From NCBI GenBank assembly GCA_016196825.1, contig JACPWY010000041.1, positions 38,954-102,953 of the forward strand: a DNA stretch of 64,000 nucleotides, given 5' to 3'. Positions within the stretch are counted from its first letter, which is position 1. Every line of letters begins with the position of its first letter. Position numbers and translations under genes: made by a program. A model generated the notes under the pieces. The model saw only the letters and a list, made by a program, of their open reading frames with translations. It did no database searches and was not told where the DNA came from. Shown one piece after another: positions 7,162 through 15,800 of this stretch. Origin of the DNA: Deltaproteobacteria bacterium (GTDB lineage: Bacteria; Bdellovibrionota; FAC87; UBA2466).

Positions 7162-8073
7162 CTAAAACCGCGTCTCGATGAGCGGAAAGAAGAATGTCGT
7201 GGGACGAGTGATGGTTTGGGAGAGGGCGTAGCTGGCTCCGATGGCGACTACGTCCCACCAGGTGTGGAGAAAGATGTTTTCGGAGAGGGTGTAGTTGTTG
7301 TGTTGGGTGAGCCAGCCCAGGTAGAAACCGAGGAGGAATTGGGGCCAGGGGAGGCGATTCTGCGACGAATAGTGGAGAGCCGCGAAGATTAAGGCCTGGG
7401 AAAAATTGGCCGCCAACGCGTTTCGCTCTGTGAAGTACTCCGAAATGGTCGGTTGCAGCACTCCGCGAAAGAGTGCCTCCTCTCCTAGGCCCGCCTGGTA
7501 CGAAAAGGCTCCAGCGAAGAAACCATCAGCCGTACTGAAATTGATCGCGTTGTTCCCACCGGCGTTGGCGTCAACCGCGACGAGCGCCCCCACAACGAGA
7601 AGTGGCAAAAAGGTCGTGGGCCGTATGAAATAGTCAATGCGAAAAGGTGAACACAGGAGCTCGGCTGGGGTCTCCTCTGAAGCCATCTCAGGAAAGGCTC
7701 CCTCTGCACGGGCCGCCACCAGACCACTGCGAAACGCATGGAACGTGCTGAGGCTCCCCATCGTTTGGTAAATCTGCGCCCCTAGAATTGTCGTGCGGGC
7801 GCGATCATCCTTGCTGGTTACATATTGGGATGAGTCCCCCTGTACAGCTAGAACCGTTGCAATCCCCGCCAGGGCCAAGCCGGAGTAGACGGTCGCCGCA
7901 CTCGTCTGTCCTTCGACCCATTGATCAAACCCTGGGAGTAGAAAAGAGACCCACGGGCGTCCGAGCATATTGCGCTTTCGGAGAGGTTCGTTCGGATAGG
8001 TATAGAAGGAATCGGCTAGGCAAAGGGCGGAAAGGGTCAGAGAGAAAAGGAGCGCGCAGTGGAGAACCTTCAC
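7162..8073 (-). CDS. secreted/membrane protein with CPBP (CAAX-protease-like) domain
   Basis: A 303-residue protein, probably from the GTG at 8073, two bases after the stop of the cobalamin adenosyltransferase gene. A signal peptide or first membrane helix (VLHCALLFSLTLSALCLA) is followed by several hydrophobic segments. The C-terminal third carries the CPBP/Abi signatures: GEEALFRG (E-E-x3-R) near residue 200, 'FAALHYSS' and a late 'HTWWDVVA'. These are the metal-ligand motifs of type II CAAX prenyl endopeptidase-like membrane proteases. Substrates are unknown. An earlier in-frame start at 8187 would lie within the upstream gene and is unlikely. Confidence 0.7.
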   Translation of the reverse strand: MKVLHCALLFSLTLSALCLADSFYTYPNEPLRKRNMLGRPWVSFLLPGFDQWVEGQTSAATVYSGLALAGIATVLAVQGDSSQYVTSKDDRARTTILGAQIYQTMGSLSTFHAFRSGLVAARAEGAFPEMASEETPAELLCSPFRIDYFIRPTTFLPLLVVGALVAVDANAGGNNAINFSTADGFFAGAFSYQAGLGEEALFRGVLQPTISEYFTERNALAANFSQALIFAALHYSSQNRLPWPQFLLGFYLGWLTQHNNYTLSENIFLHTWWDVVAIGASYALSQTITRPTTFFFPLIETRF

Positions 8074-8075
8074 GA

Positions 8076-8627
8076 CTACTTTCTTTCCGGTTTCCACGGA
8101 ATGTCCTGCACCTTTTCCAGCTGATTCGCCAAGCGGGCGAGCGTGAAAAGAAAATCGGAAAGACGGTTCAGATAGATCAAACACCATTTATCGACCTGCT
8201 CTCCGGGGAGACCGCACAGATAGACCGTGGAGCGCTCCGCTCGACGACAGACCGTCCGCCCGAGATGAAGAAGCGCCGCCGTCTTGGACCCGCCCGGAAG
8301 GATGAAGGTCTTGAGCGGCTCAAGAGTTCCTGAAATGGCGTCGATCTGCCGCTCTATTGCGTCAATGTGTGAAGCCGTCAGCACTTCGATTTTGGGATCA
8401 GTGCTCGGAGAGGCGAGCTGGGCGCCGAGAGTGAAGAGCGAAACCTGGATCTCCATGAGAGTCTTTTTGATCGGCTCGTGTCGGGTCTCCGCCGCTGCGA
8501 GCCCCAAAAAGGCGTTGAGCTCGTCGACATCCCCATAGGCCGCGATCCGAGGTGAACTCTTGGTGACACGTTTGCCTCCAAACAGCCCCGTTGTCCCTTC
8601 ATCTCCGGTCTTCGTGTAAATTTTCAT
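8076..8627 (-). CDS. cob(I)yrinic acid a,c-diamide adenosyltransferase, PduO type
   Basis: A 183-residue protein (MKIYTKTGDEGTTGLFGG...). It transfers adenosine from ATP to cob(I)alamin, giving adenosylcobalamin. The N-terminal 'YTKTGDEGTTGLFGGKRVTK' is the ATP-binding signature of PduO/MMAB enzymes. 'YGDVDELNAFLGLA' and the later 'ILPGGSKTAALLHLGRTVCRRAER' complete the family pattern, and the length is normal. It overlaps the 2OG oxygenase upstream by ATGA and is followed directly by the CPBP gene. Its product is the cofactor of methylmalonyl-CoA mutase, whose GTPase chaperone MeaB is encoded at 52.9-53.8 kb. Confidence 0.9.
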   Translation of the reverse strand: MKIYTKTGDEGTTGLFGGKRVTKSSPRIAAYGDVDELNAFLGLAAAETRHEPIKKTLMEIQVSLFTLGAQLASPSTDPKIEVLTASHIDAIERQIDAISGTLEPLKTFILPGGSKTAALLHLGRTVCRRAERSTVYLCGLPGEQVDKWCLIYLNRLSDFLFTLARLANQLEKVQDIPWKPERK

Positions 8628-9367
8628 GGTTCGGAGATGATCCCCCGTCCCCCTCCTTTAGGCAAGGCTTGGAACAACGTCGAATGGGGGAAGCTTCGCT
8701 CACCACGCGGGCGACCCTTTGTGTAATAGTAGAGCGCGAGCGATTTGCGAGTCCGTTCCGAGGGACAGCAAAGCGGCTCTGGGTGACCATGGAAACTCAC
8801 GTCGGTCGTGCTGAAACAGACCATGCGATTAAAAACGGGAAGCACGCGTTTAGACGCACTCAACTTTTCATCCCACAATTCAAGATGACCACCAAACTCC
8901 TCTTGCCACCCCTCATTGAGAAAGAGCAGAACATTCAGCCGACGATCCCACCGCCACTTGGGGTGGTAATTGAAATCGGCGTGAATCCCGAGAAATCCCC
9001 CCGGCACGATCTGATGAAGACCGCCACCAATCAGATCTGGGTCGGCGATGAGGCCGGTGATCCCGGTCAGGCGCTCGAGAAATGCGAGAAAGGGAGGCGC
9101 ATTCATCTCCTCAAGCACACGGACGATCGCAATCGGAAGACGATCGATCCGATTCTGGGCGAGCTTTTTCTCCGTTGGAGTGTCAAATTCCTCCCAGCCG
9201 ATATCGTCGCCAGGCCGTGGAACCACCGCCAGAGCCTCCGCGAGCCGATCGCGCTCTCCGAACTCATCCACCACAATGTGCGGAAAGGGCCTGGCGGAGG
9301 CATAGCTTTCGGAGAGTGTCGCGGCAAACGACTCGAGCTTTTGATAGTCAAAAACCGTCTTGGACAA
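8624..9367 (-). CDS. 2-oxoglutarate/Fe(II)-dependent oxygenase (prolyl-4-hydroxylase-like)
   Basis: A 247-residue protein, apparently from a TTG at 9367 preceded by GGGGGAG. The double-stranded beta-helix ligands are visible: 'GIHADFNYH' (H-x-D) near residues 132-140, 'SFHGHP' (distal His) near 200 and 'RKSLALYYYT' (the Arg that binds 2-oxoglutarate) near 216-225. 'RLNVLLFLNEGWQEEFGGHLELWD' is the usual strand pair of the 2OG-FeII_Oxy_3 family. It hydroxylates an unknown substrate, perhaps a protein, sugar or lipid. It is the first gene of an overlapping set with the cobalamin adenosyltransferase, with no obvious functional link. Confidence 0.8.
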   Translation of the reverse strand: MSKTVFDYQKLESFAATLSESYASARPFPHIVVDEFGERDRLAEALAVVPRPGDDIGWEEFDTPTEKKLAQNRIDRLPIAIVRVLEEMNAPPFLAFLERLTGITGLIADPDLIGGGLHQIVPGGFLGIHADFNYHPKWRWDRRLNVLLFLNEGWQEEFGGHLELWDEKLSASKRVLPVFNRMVCFSTTDVSFHGHPEPLCCPSERTRKSLALYYYTKGRPRGERSFPHSTLFQALPKGGGRGIISEP

Positions 9368-9519
9368 GACTCCCCCGGGCTTGGCCCTACCATGGCCCCT
9401 CTCCGGCCTCCCGGCAAGCCAGGAATCCTCAATACTTAGGAGCTGTTACTCACCGCTTCCCCAATCGCCTCAACCTGGTGTCCCAAACGGCCGATACGGA
9501 GCTTGAAAGGGTACCGCAC

Positions 9520-9738
9520 ATGATTCGTGTGACACGCCTCAACGGAGCCGAAGTGGTGATCAACGCCGACCTCGTCCAGAGCGTAGAAAATACGCCGGAT
9601 ACCCTCATTACGCTCACCTCGGGTTATCAGCTCATGGTGAAGGAGCCGGTTGAGGACGTGATCAAGCGATTCATCGCCTATAAGAGGCGCAGCATTTTGG
9701 AAAACGTTTTGACCGATTCTCAGAAGGACAATGCATGA
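9520..9738 (+). CDS. flbD: flagellar protein FlbD
   Basis: A 72-residue protein from the ATG at 9520, with GAAAGG nine bases upstream. It opens 'MIRVTRLNGAEVVINADLVQSVE' and continues 'TLITLTSGYQLMVKEPVEDVI', the full pattern of the small FlbD family found next to motA in Firmicutes, delta-proteobacteria and Bdellovibrionota. This is not the Caulobacter sigma-54 activator of the same name. Its exact role in flagellar assembly is unsettled. It overlaps motA by ATGA. Confidence 0.85.
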   Translation: MIRVTRLNGAEVVINADLVQSVENTPDTLITLTSGYQLMVKEPVEDVIKRFIAYKRRSILENVLTDSQKDNA

Positions 9739-10526
9739 TACTCAGTTGGCTCGGCCTCATATTGGGGTTTGGCGGAATCTTGATGGGCAACTGGCTCGAA
9801 GGCAGCGAGATCTCGGCGCTCATTCAGCCGACGGCGGCCATGATTGTCGCCGGTGGAACGATCGGTGCCACCATGCTTGCCTGCACGATGGCCGAGTTCA
9901 CGGGTGCCCTGCGAGCCATCCCCAAGGCTTTCTTCAGTAGGGAACAAGATCTTGGCCCTCTGGTCGCAGAAATCATCGGCGTCGCAACGGCCGCTCGCAA
10001 AGAGGGCGTGTTGGCTCTTGAAAAAGTCGTGAATGAAATCAAAGACCCGTTCTTCTCACAAAATTTGCGTCACGTTGTCGATGGATACGACCCACTCGTG
10101 CTGAAAAGCATGATGGAGACACGCCTCTACCACGAGGAGGAGGAGAAGAACGCCGTCGCTAAGGTTTGGGAAACCGCCGGAGGCTTTGCTCCGACCATCG
10201 GCATCTTAGGAGCCGTGCTCGGTCTGATCCACGTGATGTCGAACTTGAGTGACCCATCCAAACTGGGGGGCGGTATCGCGGTGGCCTTCGTGGCCACAGT
10301 GTACGGTGTGGGTGGCGCCAACCTCCTCTTGATTCCACTGGGCAACAAACTCAAAAAGATCAGCAAAGCGGAAGTCCTCCGCATGTACGTCATCGCAGAA
10401 GGCATTTCCAGCATCCAGGCCGGCCTCAACCCGCGCGTAATTGAGGATAGGCTCGCGAACCTCGTCGGCCACCATGCCGGCGGCGCGAGCCATGAGGGCG
10501 CAGCGGCAGAGAAGAAGGCGGCGTAA
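9735..10526 (+). CDS. motA: flagellar motor stator protein MotA
   Basis: A 263-residue inner-membrane protein (normal length) that forms, with MotB, the proton-driven stator. It has four hydrophobic segments: two near the N-terminus (about 2-20 and 33-52) and two after residue 150 ('PTIGILGAVLGLIHVM' and 'AVAFVATVYGVGGANLLLIPL'). Between them lies the cytoplasmic loop with charged residues ('EKVVNEIKDPFF', 'LYHEEEEKNAVAKVWE') that contact the FliG torque helix. It sits between flbD (ATGA overlap) and motB (TAATG overlap). Confidence 0.95.
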   Translation: MILSWLGLILGFGGILMGNWLEGSEISALIQPTAAMIVAGGTIGATMLACTMAEFTGALRAIPKAFFSREQDLGPLVAEIIGVATAARKEGVLALEKVVNEIKDPFFSQNLRHVVDGYDPLVLKSMMETRLYHEEEEKNAVAKVWETAGGFAPTIGILGAVLGLIHVMSNLSDPSKLGGGIAVAFVATVYGVGGANLLLIPLGNKLKKISKAEVLRMYVIAEGISSIQAGLNPRVIEDRLANLVGHHAGGASHEGAAAEKKAA

Positions 10527-11290
10527 TGAAGAAGCATCAGGAAGAACATGAAAACATGGAGCGGTGGCTCGTCTCCTACGCCGACTTCATCACCCTGCTC
10601 TTCGCCTTTTTCACGGTGCTCTACGCACTCGGCTCGACGGAATCAAGAAAATATAAGGAGGCTGCTGAGTCGATTCAGAAGGCCTTCATGTCCGGCGGCT
10701 ATATCTTTCCTCAGAAATCGGCGCCCTTCACCCCGCTAAAGGGAGAGAAGAGCCAACTTCAGGAAATTCCCCCCAGCAGCGAAAACGGTACGATGTCCAA
10801 AGCCGATCAGGAGGCGTTGCAAAAGTTAGTGGCCCAGATTCGCGACGCCTTCAACCGATCCACTGGCGTAAAGATGATGGAAGGCGAGCTCGGGGTGATC
10901 AAAACCGAGGATGGCTTCAAGATTCGTTTAGGAGAGAATGTTTTCTTTAAGTCCGGCAGCGCCAAGCTTCAGAAGGACTATGTTCCTTTGCTTATCGAGA
11001 TCACAAAACGGATCATGCAACTTAACTATCGAGTGCAGGTCGATGGCCACTCAGACGCCGCACCCGGAGTTGCCGAGAAGGACAACTGGCAACTCTCCAT
11101 TGATCGCTCCTACAATCTGATGAAGTTCATGACCGAGGGTATCGGTTTTCCAAAGAATAATATCTCTGTCGCCGGTTACGGCGATTCCCAACCCATCGCC
11201 GAAAACGAGACGCCGGAAGGGCGAGCCCGCAACCGCCGCGTCGAAATCAGCGTCATCACCCCGCGCAGCGCCCGCGACAACGCCTGGTAG
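10526..11290 (+). CDS. motB: flagellar motor stator protein MotB
   Basis: A 254-residue protein. The single N-terminal helix contains the essential proton-carrying Asp in 'SYADFITLLFAFFTVLYAL' (about residues 16-34). A linker follows, then an OmpA-like peptidoglycan-binding domain (about 130-245: 'GSAKLQKDYVPLL', 'VDGHSDAAP', 'ERARNRRVEISV'-like end). It anchors MotA to the cell wall. The start overlaps the motA stop (TAATG). The MotB charge pattern and length are ordinary for H+ motors, although ion type cannot be decided from the sequence. Confidence 0.95.
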   Translation: MKKHQEEHENMERWLVSYADFITLLFAFFTVLYALGSTESRKYKEAAESIQKAFMSGGYIFPQKSAPFTPLKGEKSQLQEIPPSSENGTMSKADQEALQKLVAQIRDAFNRSTGVKMMEGELGVIKTEDGFKIRLGENVFFKSGSAKLQKDYVPLLIEITKRIMQLNYRVQVDGHSDAAPGVAEKDNWQLSIDRSYNLMKFMTEGIGFPKNNISVAGYGDSQPIAENETPEGRARNRRVEISVITPRSARDNAW

Positions 11291-11308
11291 CCATGTTATT
11301 TCCGCACT

Positions 11309-12466
11309 ATGATTGATTTCTTAAGACTGGAAGACACGCTCACCAATTCGCAAAGGGCCATCCAACAGGCTAGCCGGCAGATCGTCGCTGAAGAGGCTAC
11401 ACCTCACATTCGCCAGGCGTACCGGGAAGAGCTTTTTCCCTCTCACCTCCCTAAAGCGCTCGGGGCTGCGGGGATGCTGGGCCCCTCGATTCCCATCGAT
11501 GGACGAGAGGTGATGGGGGCTGTGGAGTACGGCCTAATGATGCGCGAGCTTGAACGCTGCGACTCGGGCTTAAGAAGCTTTGCCTCGGTCCAGGGGGCGC
11601 TTGTGATGTACCCTATCTACTCGTTTGGGAGCGAGGAGCAGAAGAAAACCTGGCTGGGCCCGCTTTCCCGGGGAGAAAAGATCGGCTGCTTTGGCCTGAC
11701 AGAATCGGATGGGGGCTCAGATCCTAGCGCGATGAAGGCGCGCGCCACGTTCAAGAACGGAAAATGGATCCTGAAAGGATCGAAGTGCTGGATCACGAGC
11801 GGATCGATCGCCGATGTCGCCGTAGTTTGGGCACAAACAGAAAAAGGGATTCGCGGTTTTGTCGTTCCCACCGCGAGCAAAGGGTTTTCGGCCCCCCGAA
11901 TGGAAGGAAAGCTCTCCCTGCGAGCCTCCGTCACGTCAGAGCTTTATTTCGATGATATCGAGCTCCCGGAATCGGCGATTCTTGCCAAATCAGTCGGATT
12001 GAAATCGGCGCTTCAGTGTCTTAACCAGGCACGCTTCAGCATCTTGTGGGGCGTTCTCGGCGCGGCCGAGGCCTGTTTTGACGAGGCGCTCGCGTTTGCC
12101 AAGGAACGCATTCTCTTCGGTCGGAGTCTCAGCTCGTTTCAGCTGGCGCAGAGAAAGCTCGCGCTCATGGCAACCGATATCACTCAAGGGCAGTTGCTCG
12201 CGTTGCAGATCGCCCACCTCAAGGATTCCGGAAAACTTCACCACTCTCACATCAGTATGGGGAAGCAGAACAACGTTGCCATGGCATTGTCAGTCGCCCG
12301 GACCGCGCGTGATCTTCTCGGAGCCAACGGCATCACCGATGAATACTGTGTGATGCGACACATGATTAATCTTGAGTCGGTGTTCACGTACGAGGGCACC
12401 AACGACATTCACCTTCTGATTGTGGGGAACGAGCTAACGGGCGTGCCGGCTTTTACGAACACGTAG
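11309..12466 (+). CDS. acyl-CoA dehydrogenase, glutaryl-CoA dehydrogenase-like
   Basis: A 385-residue FAD enzyme of normal length. The residues 'CFGLTESDGGSDPSAM' and 'KWILKGSKCWITSGSIADVAVVWA' are the middle-domain signatures. The catalytic Glu lies in 'TYEGTNDIH' near residue 361, the form seen in glutaryl-CoA dehydrogenases (lysine/tryptophan breakdown to crotonyl-CoA) rather than the usual short-chain enzymes. The N-terminal 'RELERCDSGLRSFASVQGALVMYPI' supports the same group. It is 18 bases downstream of motB but functionally unrelated to it. The 3' end overlaps the convergent lipoprotein gene by 14 bases. Confidence 0.8.
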   Translation: MIDFLRLEDTLTNSQRAIQQASRQIVAEEATPHIRQAYREELFPSHLPKALGAAGMLGPSIPIDGREVMGAVEYGLMMRELERCDSGLRSFASVQGALVMYPIYSFGSEEQKKTWLGPLSRGEKIGCFGLTESDGGSDPSAMKARATFKNGKWILKGSKCWITSGSIADVAVVWAQTEKGIRGFVVPTASKGFSAPRMEGKLSLRASVTSELYFDDIELPESAILAKSVGLKSALQCLNQARFSILWGVLGAAEACFDEALAFAKERILFGRSLSSFQLAQRKLALMATDITQGQLLALQIAHLKDSGKLHHSHISMGKQNNVAMALSVARTARDLLGANGITDEYCVMRHMINLESVFTYEGTNDIHLLIVGNELTGVPAFTNT

Positions 12467-13100
12467 CCGTATCATAGAAGTTCGTTTTGAATTTCGTGCA
12501 CTCCATCGTGACCATGTCGACCATCACCTTAGAGTCCGCCTGGCACTCAAGAGCCATATCGGCGACCGTAAAGGCCTCGGTGGTGCCGACCAGCTCCTTC
12601 GTGAAGTGGTAAATGCCATTGACCCAGACCTTATCAATCGCAAAGGGCAGGAGGAAAATGTCGCCGAGCATATCCATCTTCATCGTCACGCTCCCATTGC
12701 TCCCACCACTGGGCTTGGTCACTTCAAAATCCAAGAAATGGGCACGCTTTTCATCCTGACCCGCCTGGAGCCCCTCCTTAAAAGTGCCGCAGGTGCCTTC
12801 CCAAAGACCGTTACCGGGCGTCCCAGGGGGCTGATTCGCGCACTCGAGCCGGGCCGTCAGATACCATCCTGTGGTGGAGTCAATCGCCGGACAGACTGCA
12901 CGGCAATTGGTGGGCATATTTGTGGTCGCCCCACAGAAATTGTCGAGAGGACCGGTCGTCGCGCTCTCAGCAGCGACATTCACCGTTGTGAGAATCCCCT
13001 TCAGGCCGCTCCCCCATCGGACCTTCGGATCGAGGTTCGATTCGGGGCAACCCGCCAGCAACAACACCATCGCAAAGAGGACGAGTGATCGTGAGGCCAT
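12453..13100 (-). CDS. hypothetical lipoprotein
   Basis: A 215-residue protein from the ATG at 13100. MASRSLVLFAMVLLLAGC is a lipoprotein signal peptide with a good lipobox, acylated at Cys18; the residues after it (PESN) do not show an Asp at +2, so outer-membrane sorting is likely. The mature part has at least six Cys (NFCGATT, NCRAVCP, ECANQP, GTCGTF, ECQAD, MECTKF and a C-terminal CS), suggesting several disulfides. No family is recognised. Confidence 0.6.
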   Translation of the reverse strand: MASRSLVLFAMVLLLAGCPESNLDPKVRWGSGLKGILTTVNVAAESATTGPLDNFCGATTNMPTNCRAVCPAIDSTTGWYLTARLECANQPPGTPGNGLWEGTCGTFKEGLQAGQDEKRAHFLDFEVTKPSGGSNGSVTMKMDMLGDIFLLPFAIDKVWVNGIYHFTKELVGTTEAFTVADMALECQADSKVMVDMVTMECTKFKTNFYDTATCS

Positions 13101-13174
13101 TTTTTTCTCCGGGTAGGTCATAAAATTATAAGAGACGCGTGCCAGTGTCGCAAGGTTCGCCGCTCGGCGAAAGC

Positions 13175-14293
13175 CTAGCGCGTTGAGTCAAGATAGTGCA
13201 TGACATCCTGTGCAAAGAGCTTTGTGCCACGAGGGGCGAGGTGGGCGGTGTCCGAGATGTAGAAGCCACAGTCCTCGCGGTGATTCAAGAAGGTGGGGAA
13301 GGTCTCAATCCACTCGTCGGGTCTCACGACGGAGGCCAACACGTCCCTCAAGGTCGAGTCTTTGTAGTCAGGATAGACCTTGTCATAGAAGGCCGCGATG
13401 GAAAAGTGAACACCGTACCGGTGCGCGGTCTCCGACATGAGTGAGAGAGCCTCTTTGAGTCGGCTCAGGATCAACGGGTTGTGGAGCATCTTTCCCGCCA
13501 CGGAATACGTCCTCGTGTAGTGATCATTTTCGGCTGGCGGCACCATCGGGCTATACACGCACTGTTCGGAGTGGCTCGAGGGCGGCGGAGCGGGCGCTGG
13601 CGCAACTCCGCCAGCGGACGGCGATCCCACGGAGGCGTCAAAGCGGAAGAGTTTCTGGGAGGCCTGGTAAAACGGGCCCGCCACATGCCTCATGGTCCAG
13701 TAGTAATAGAAAGCAAATGGGAATTTGAAATAGTCCTTTGCCAATGATTTGAAGACTCCCCACTGAGAGGCATAGGCCTCATAGCTGGCGAAGCGCTCAC
13801 TCGGATTCCTCAGGAGTGAGAGAAGCACCGGCATCGCATCGTAGAGATCGTTGGGATTAAAGACATACACAATGGCATCGAACCCGCCGTGGCTCCCCAA
13901 ATCATCAATCGCCCACTGAACCTCCGGAATGCCGAAACCCGGGGTGCCAAAATTGTAGGTGTCCCAGGTGGTGCTCATCTTTTGAAGCGCCTCAGAGATG
14001 GTCTCATGATCGGCGAGATTAATCCCATAGGTCACCGAATCACCAATAAAGGCCACTTTCTTGGGGCGGTGGCCACGATCCTTGACAGGACGACGAATCC
14101 AAAAATGGGAGTCGGAACGATAGGGAATACTGCCGGCCATCTGAAAAAAAGGCCGCTCGGTGGAATGAATGACAAAACCCGGAGGCGCAATCTTGAGAAT
14201 CCAGAACCGAGTGACAAATTCGCCCACGACAGCAAAAAGTGCGAGGGTCACCCCTGCGATCGTGAGGCCCGCGACGATTTTCTTGAATATCAT
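13175..14293 (-). CDS. membrane-anchored SGNH/GDSL-type hydrolase
   Basis: A 372-residue protein. One N-terminal membrane helix (about residues 8-28) precedes a periplasmic SGNH fold: block I 'AFIGDSVTYG' with the nucleophile Ser at about 86, block II 'NFGTPGFGIPEVQWAI', block III 'VYVFNPNDLYD' and block V 'DTAHLAPRGTKLF' with the Asp-x-x-His dyad. A Pro/Ala-rich insert lies near 235-245. Such enzymes remove acyl groups from wall or envelope polysaccharides. The ATGA overlap with the small gene downstream of ftsZ places it in the division operon, so a peptidoglycan-related esterase is a reasonable guess, no more. Confidence 0.65.
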   Translation of the reverse strand: MIFKKIVAGLTIAGVTLALFAVVGEFVTRFWILKIAPPGFVIHSTERPFFQMAGSIPYRSDSHFWIRRPVKDRGHRPKKVAFIGDSVTYGINLADHETISEALQKMSTTWDTYNFGTPGFGIPEVQWAIDDLGSHGGFDAIVYVFNPNDLYDAMPVLLSLLRNPSERFASYEAYASQWGVFKSLAKDYFKFPFAFYYYWTMRHVAGPFYQASQKLFRFDASVGSPSAGGVAPAPAPPPSSHSEQCVYSPMVPPAENDHYTRTYSVAGKMLHNPLILSRLKEALSLMSETAHRYGVHFSIAAFYDKVYPDYKDSTLRDVLASVVRPDEWIETFPTFLNHREDCGFYISDTAHLAPRGTKLFAQDVMHYLDSTR

Positions 14294-14562
14294 TGAAGCT
14301 CTTTGGGCAGAGTGGGGGGCGACTGCTCTGCAACTTCCACCTCACCCACCTGACGGGTAGGGCCGAAGGCGTTCAGTTCGCGGATGGCATTTTCCATCAC
14401 CTTGAGCTCATCGGACGACTGCTTCACGACCTCACCTGGCGGCTCGACGGCCGGAGGACGAACGCGCGTCGTATTTTCTTTCGGCGTGTGCACAGCTGAG
14501 GCCGGCGGCTTATCGGCAAAGGCCGCGGAAATAAAGGCGAACAGCGCCAAGATGGTTTTCAT
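14290..14562 (-). CDS. small exported hypothetical protein downstream of ftsZ
   Basis: A 90-residue protein from the ATG at 14562; an earlier in-frame start at 14628 lies inside ftsZ. Signal peptide MKTILALFAFISAAFA, then a Pro/Val/Glu-rich region and a helical segment ('SSDELKVMENAIRELNAF'). No family is recognised. It lies 13 bases after ftsZ and overlaps the SGNH hydrolase by ATGA, so it belongs to the ftsQAZ transcription unit. Confidence 0.5.
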   Translation of the reverse strand: MKTILALFAFISAAFADKPPASAVHTPKENTTRVRPPAVEPPGEVVKQSSDELKVMENAIRELNAFGPTRQVGEVEVAEQSPPTLPKELQ

Positions 14563-14575
14563 GGTCCCCCCACCA

Positions 14576-15775
14576 CTAGTCACTCTGCCGACGGAGGAAA
14601 GTGGGAATATCGTATTCTTCGGTTTCAAAAAACCGCTTGCCGATCTCCCGCGCGATCTGTTTCGCTGTCTTCACATCCGGCGACGATGCATCCATCTTCT
14701 GGACCGCGCTCACCAGGTTCGGGTTGAGCGTCATCTCCGCTGGCTTCGACTCCTCAAGGCGCACGGTCTCGGTGACAGTCGTCGTGACCGTCTCCGTAAC
14801 CTTGGCACCTTCAGCCTGCGGATTGAAGCCCGTGGCGATCACGGTCACGCGGACCTCGTCCTTCAGATTGTCATCGATGACGCTACCGAAGATGATCTCT
14901 GCCTCTTCGTGGGCCTCTTCCGTAATGAGAGAGCAGGCCTCATTGACCTCAAAGAGGGTCAAATCGGAGCCGCCGGTGATATTGATAATGATGCCGGTGG
15001 CACCGTTGATCGAGATATCCTCGAGCAGCGGGCTCGAAATGGCGTTACGAGCCGCTTCGATCGCCCGATTCTCACCCGAAGCGATCCCGGTGCCCATGAG
15101 CGCCATGCCCTGATTGCACATCACGGTTCGCACATCAGCGAAATCGAGGTTCACCAGCCCCCGTACATTGATCAGATCCGAAATGCCTTTGACGGCCTGG
15201 TAGAGCACCTCGTCGGCCTTTTTGAAACAATCGAGCATCGTCGTGGTCTCATTTGCCACATAAAGAAGCCGCTGATTTGGGATACAGATGAGGGTATCAA
15301 CCGCCTCTTTTAGCTCGAGAATTCCTTTGTCGGCGTTCTTGCGACGCTTCTTTCCTTCAAAGTTGAACGGCTTGGTCACCACGCCGACCGTGAGGGCGCC
15401 CGCGTCTTTGGCGATCTGAGCAATGACAGGGGCTGCTCCCGTGCCCGTTCCCCCGCCCATTCCTGCCGTGATAAAAACCATGTCGGCCCCGGCCAGCGTG
15501 TCGGCGATACGGTTAGCATCTTCCATCGCGGCCTTTTTTCCGATTTCTGGGTTCGCCCCGGCGCCCAGCCCCTTCGTGAGCTCCGTTCCGAGCTGAATGT
15601 GGTGGGGCGCGGGATTCGCCGAGAGCGCCTGATTGTCCGTGTTGGCGGCGATGAAGTCCACACCGTGAAGGCCCAGTGAGATCATGGTCGCGATGGCGTT
15701 AGTTCCGCCGCCACCGACACCCACGACCTTTATCTTCGCGCCCAAAACTTGACTCTTCTCTTGCAGATCGAACAT
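14576..15775 (-). CDS. ftsZ: cell division protein FtsZ
   Basis: A 399-residue tubulin-like GTPase that polymerises into the division ring. 'GVGGGGTNA' (19-27) and the tubulin signature GGGTGTG (107-113) bind GTP, and the T7 loop '[16 protein letters not shown]' contains the catalytic Asp. After a linker of about 60 residues with a run of Thr/Val/Glu, the C-terminal peptide '[12 protein letters not shown]' is the FtsA/ZipA-binding tail. Start ATG at 15775, 25 bases after ftsA. Complete and typical. Confidence 0.97.
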   Translation of the reverse strand: MFDLQEKSQVLGAKIKVVGVGGGGTNAIATMISLGLHGVDFIAANTDNQALSANPAPHHIQLGTELTKGLGAGANPEIGKKAAMEDANRIADTLAGADMVFITAGMGGGTGTGAAPVIAQIAKDAGALTVGVVTKPFNFEGKKRRKNADKGILELKEAVDTLICIPNQRLLYVANETTTMLDCFKKADEVLYQAVKGISDLINVRGLVNLDFADVRTVMCNQGMALMGTGIASGENRAIEAARNAISSPLLEDISINGATGIIINITGGSDLTLFEVNEACSLITEEAHEEAEIIFGSVIDDNLKDEVRVTVIATGFNPQAEGAKVTETVTTTVTETVRLEESKPAEMTLNPNLVSAVQKMDASSPDVKTAKQIAREIGKRFFETEEYDIPTFLRRQSD

Positions 15776-15800
15776 GTGGCCTCCTTAGACAGCCTCTGGA

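Noticed and set aside
9492..9508. GG-N10-GC spacing before flbD (GGCCGATACGGAGC)
   Set aside because: The -12 is GAGC, lacking the T-T of TTGC, so it is not a credible sigma-54 site.
9082..9519. Long in-frame extension upstream of flbD
   Set aside because: It is antisense to the 2OG oxygenase gene and Arg/Pro-rich; the FlbD family begins at the ATG at 9520, which has its own ribosome site.
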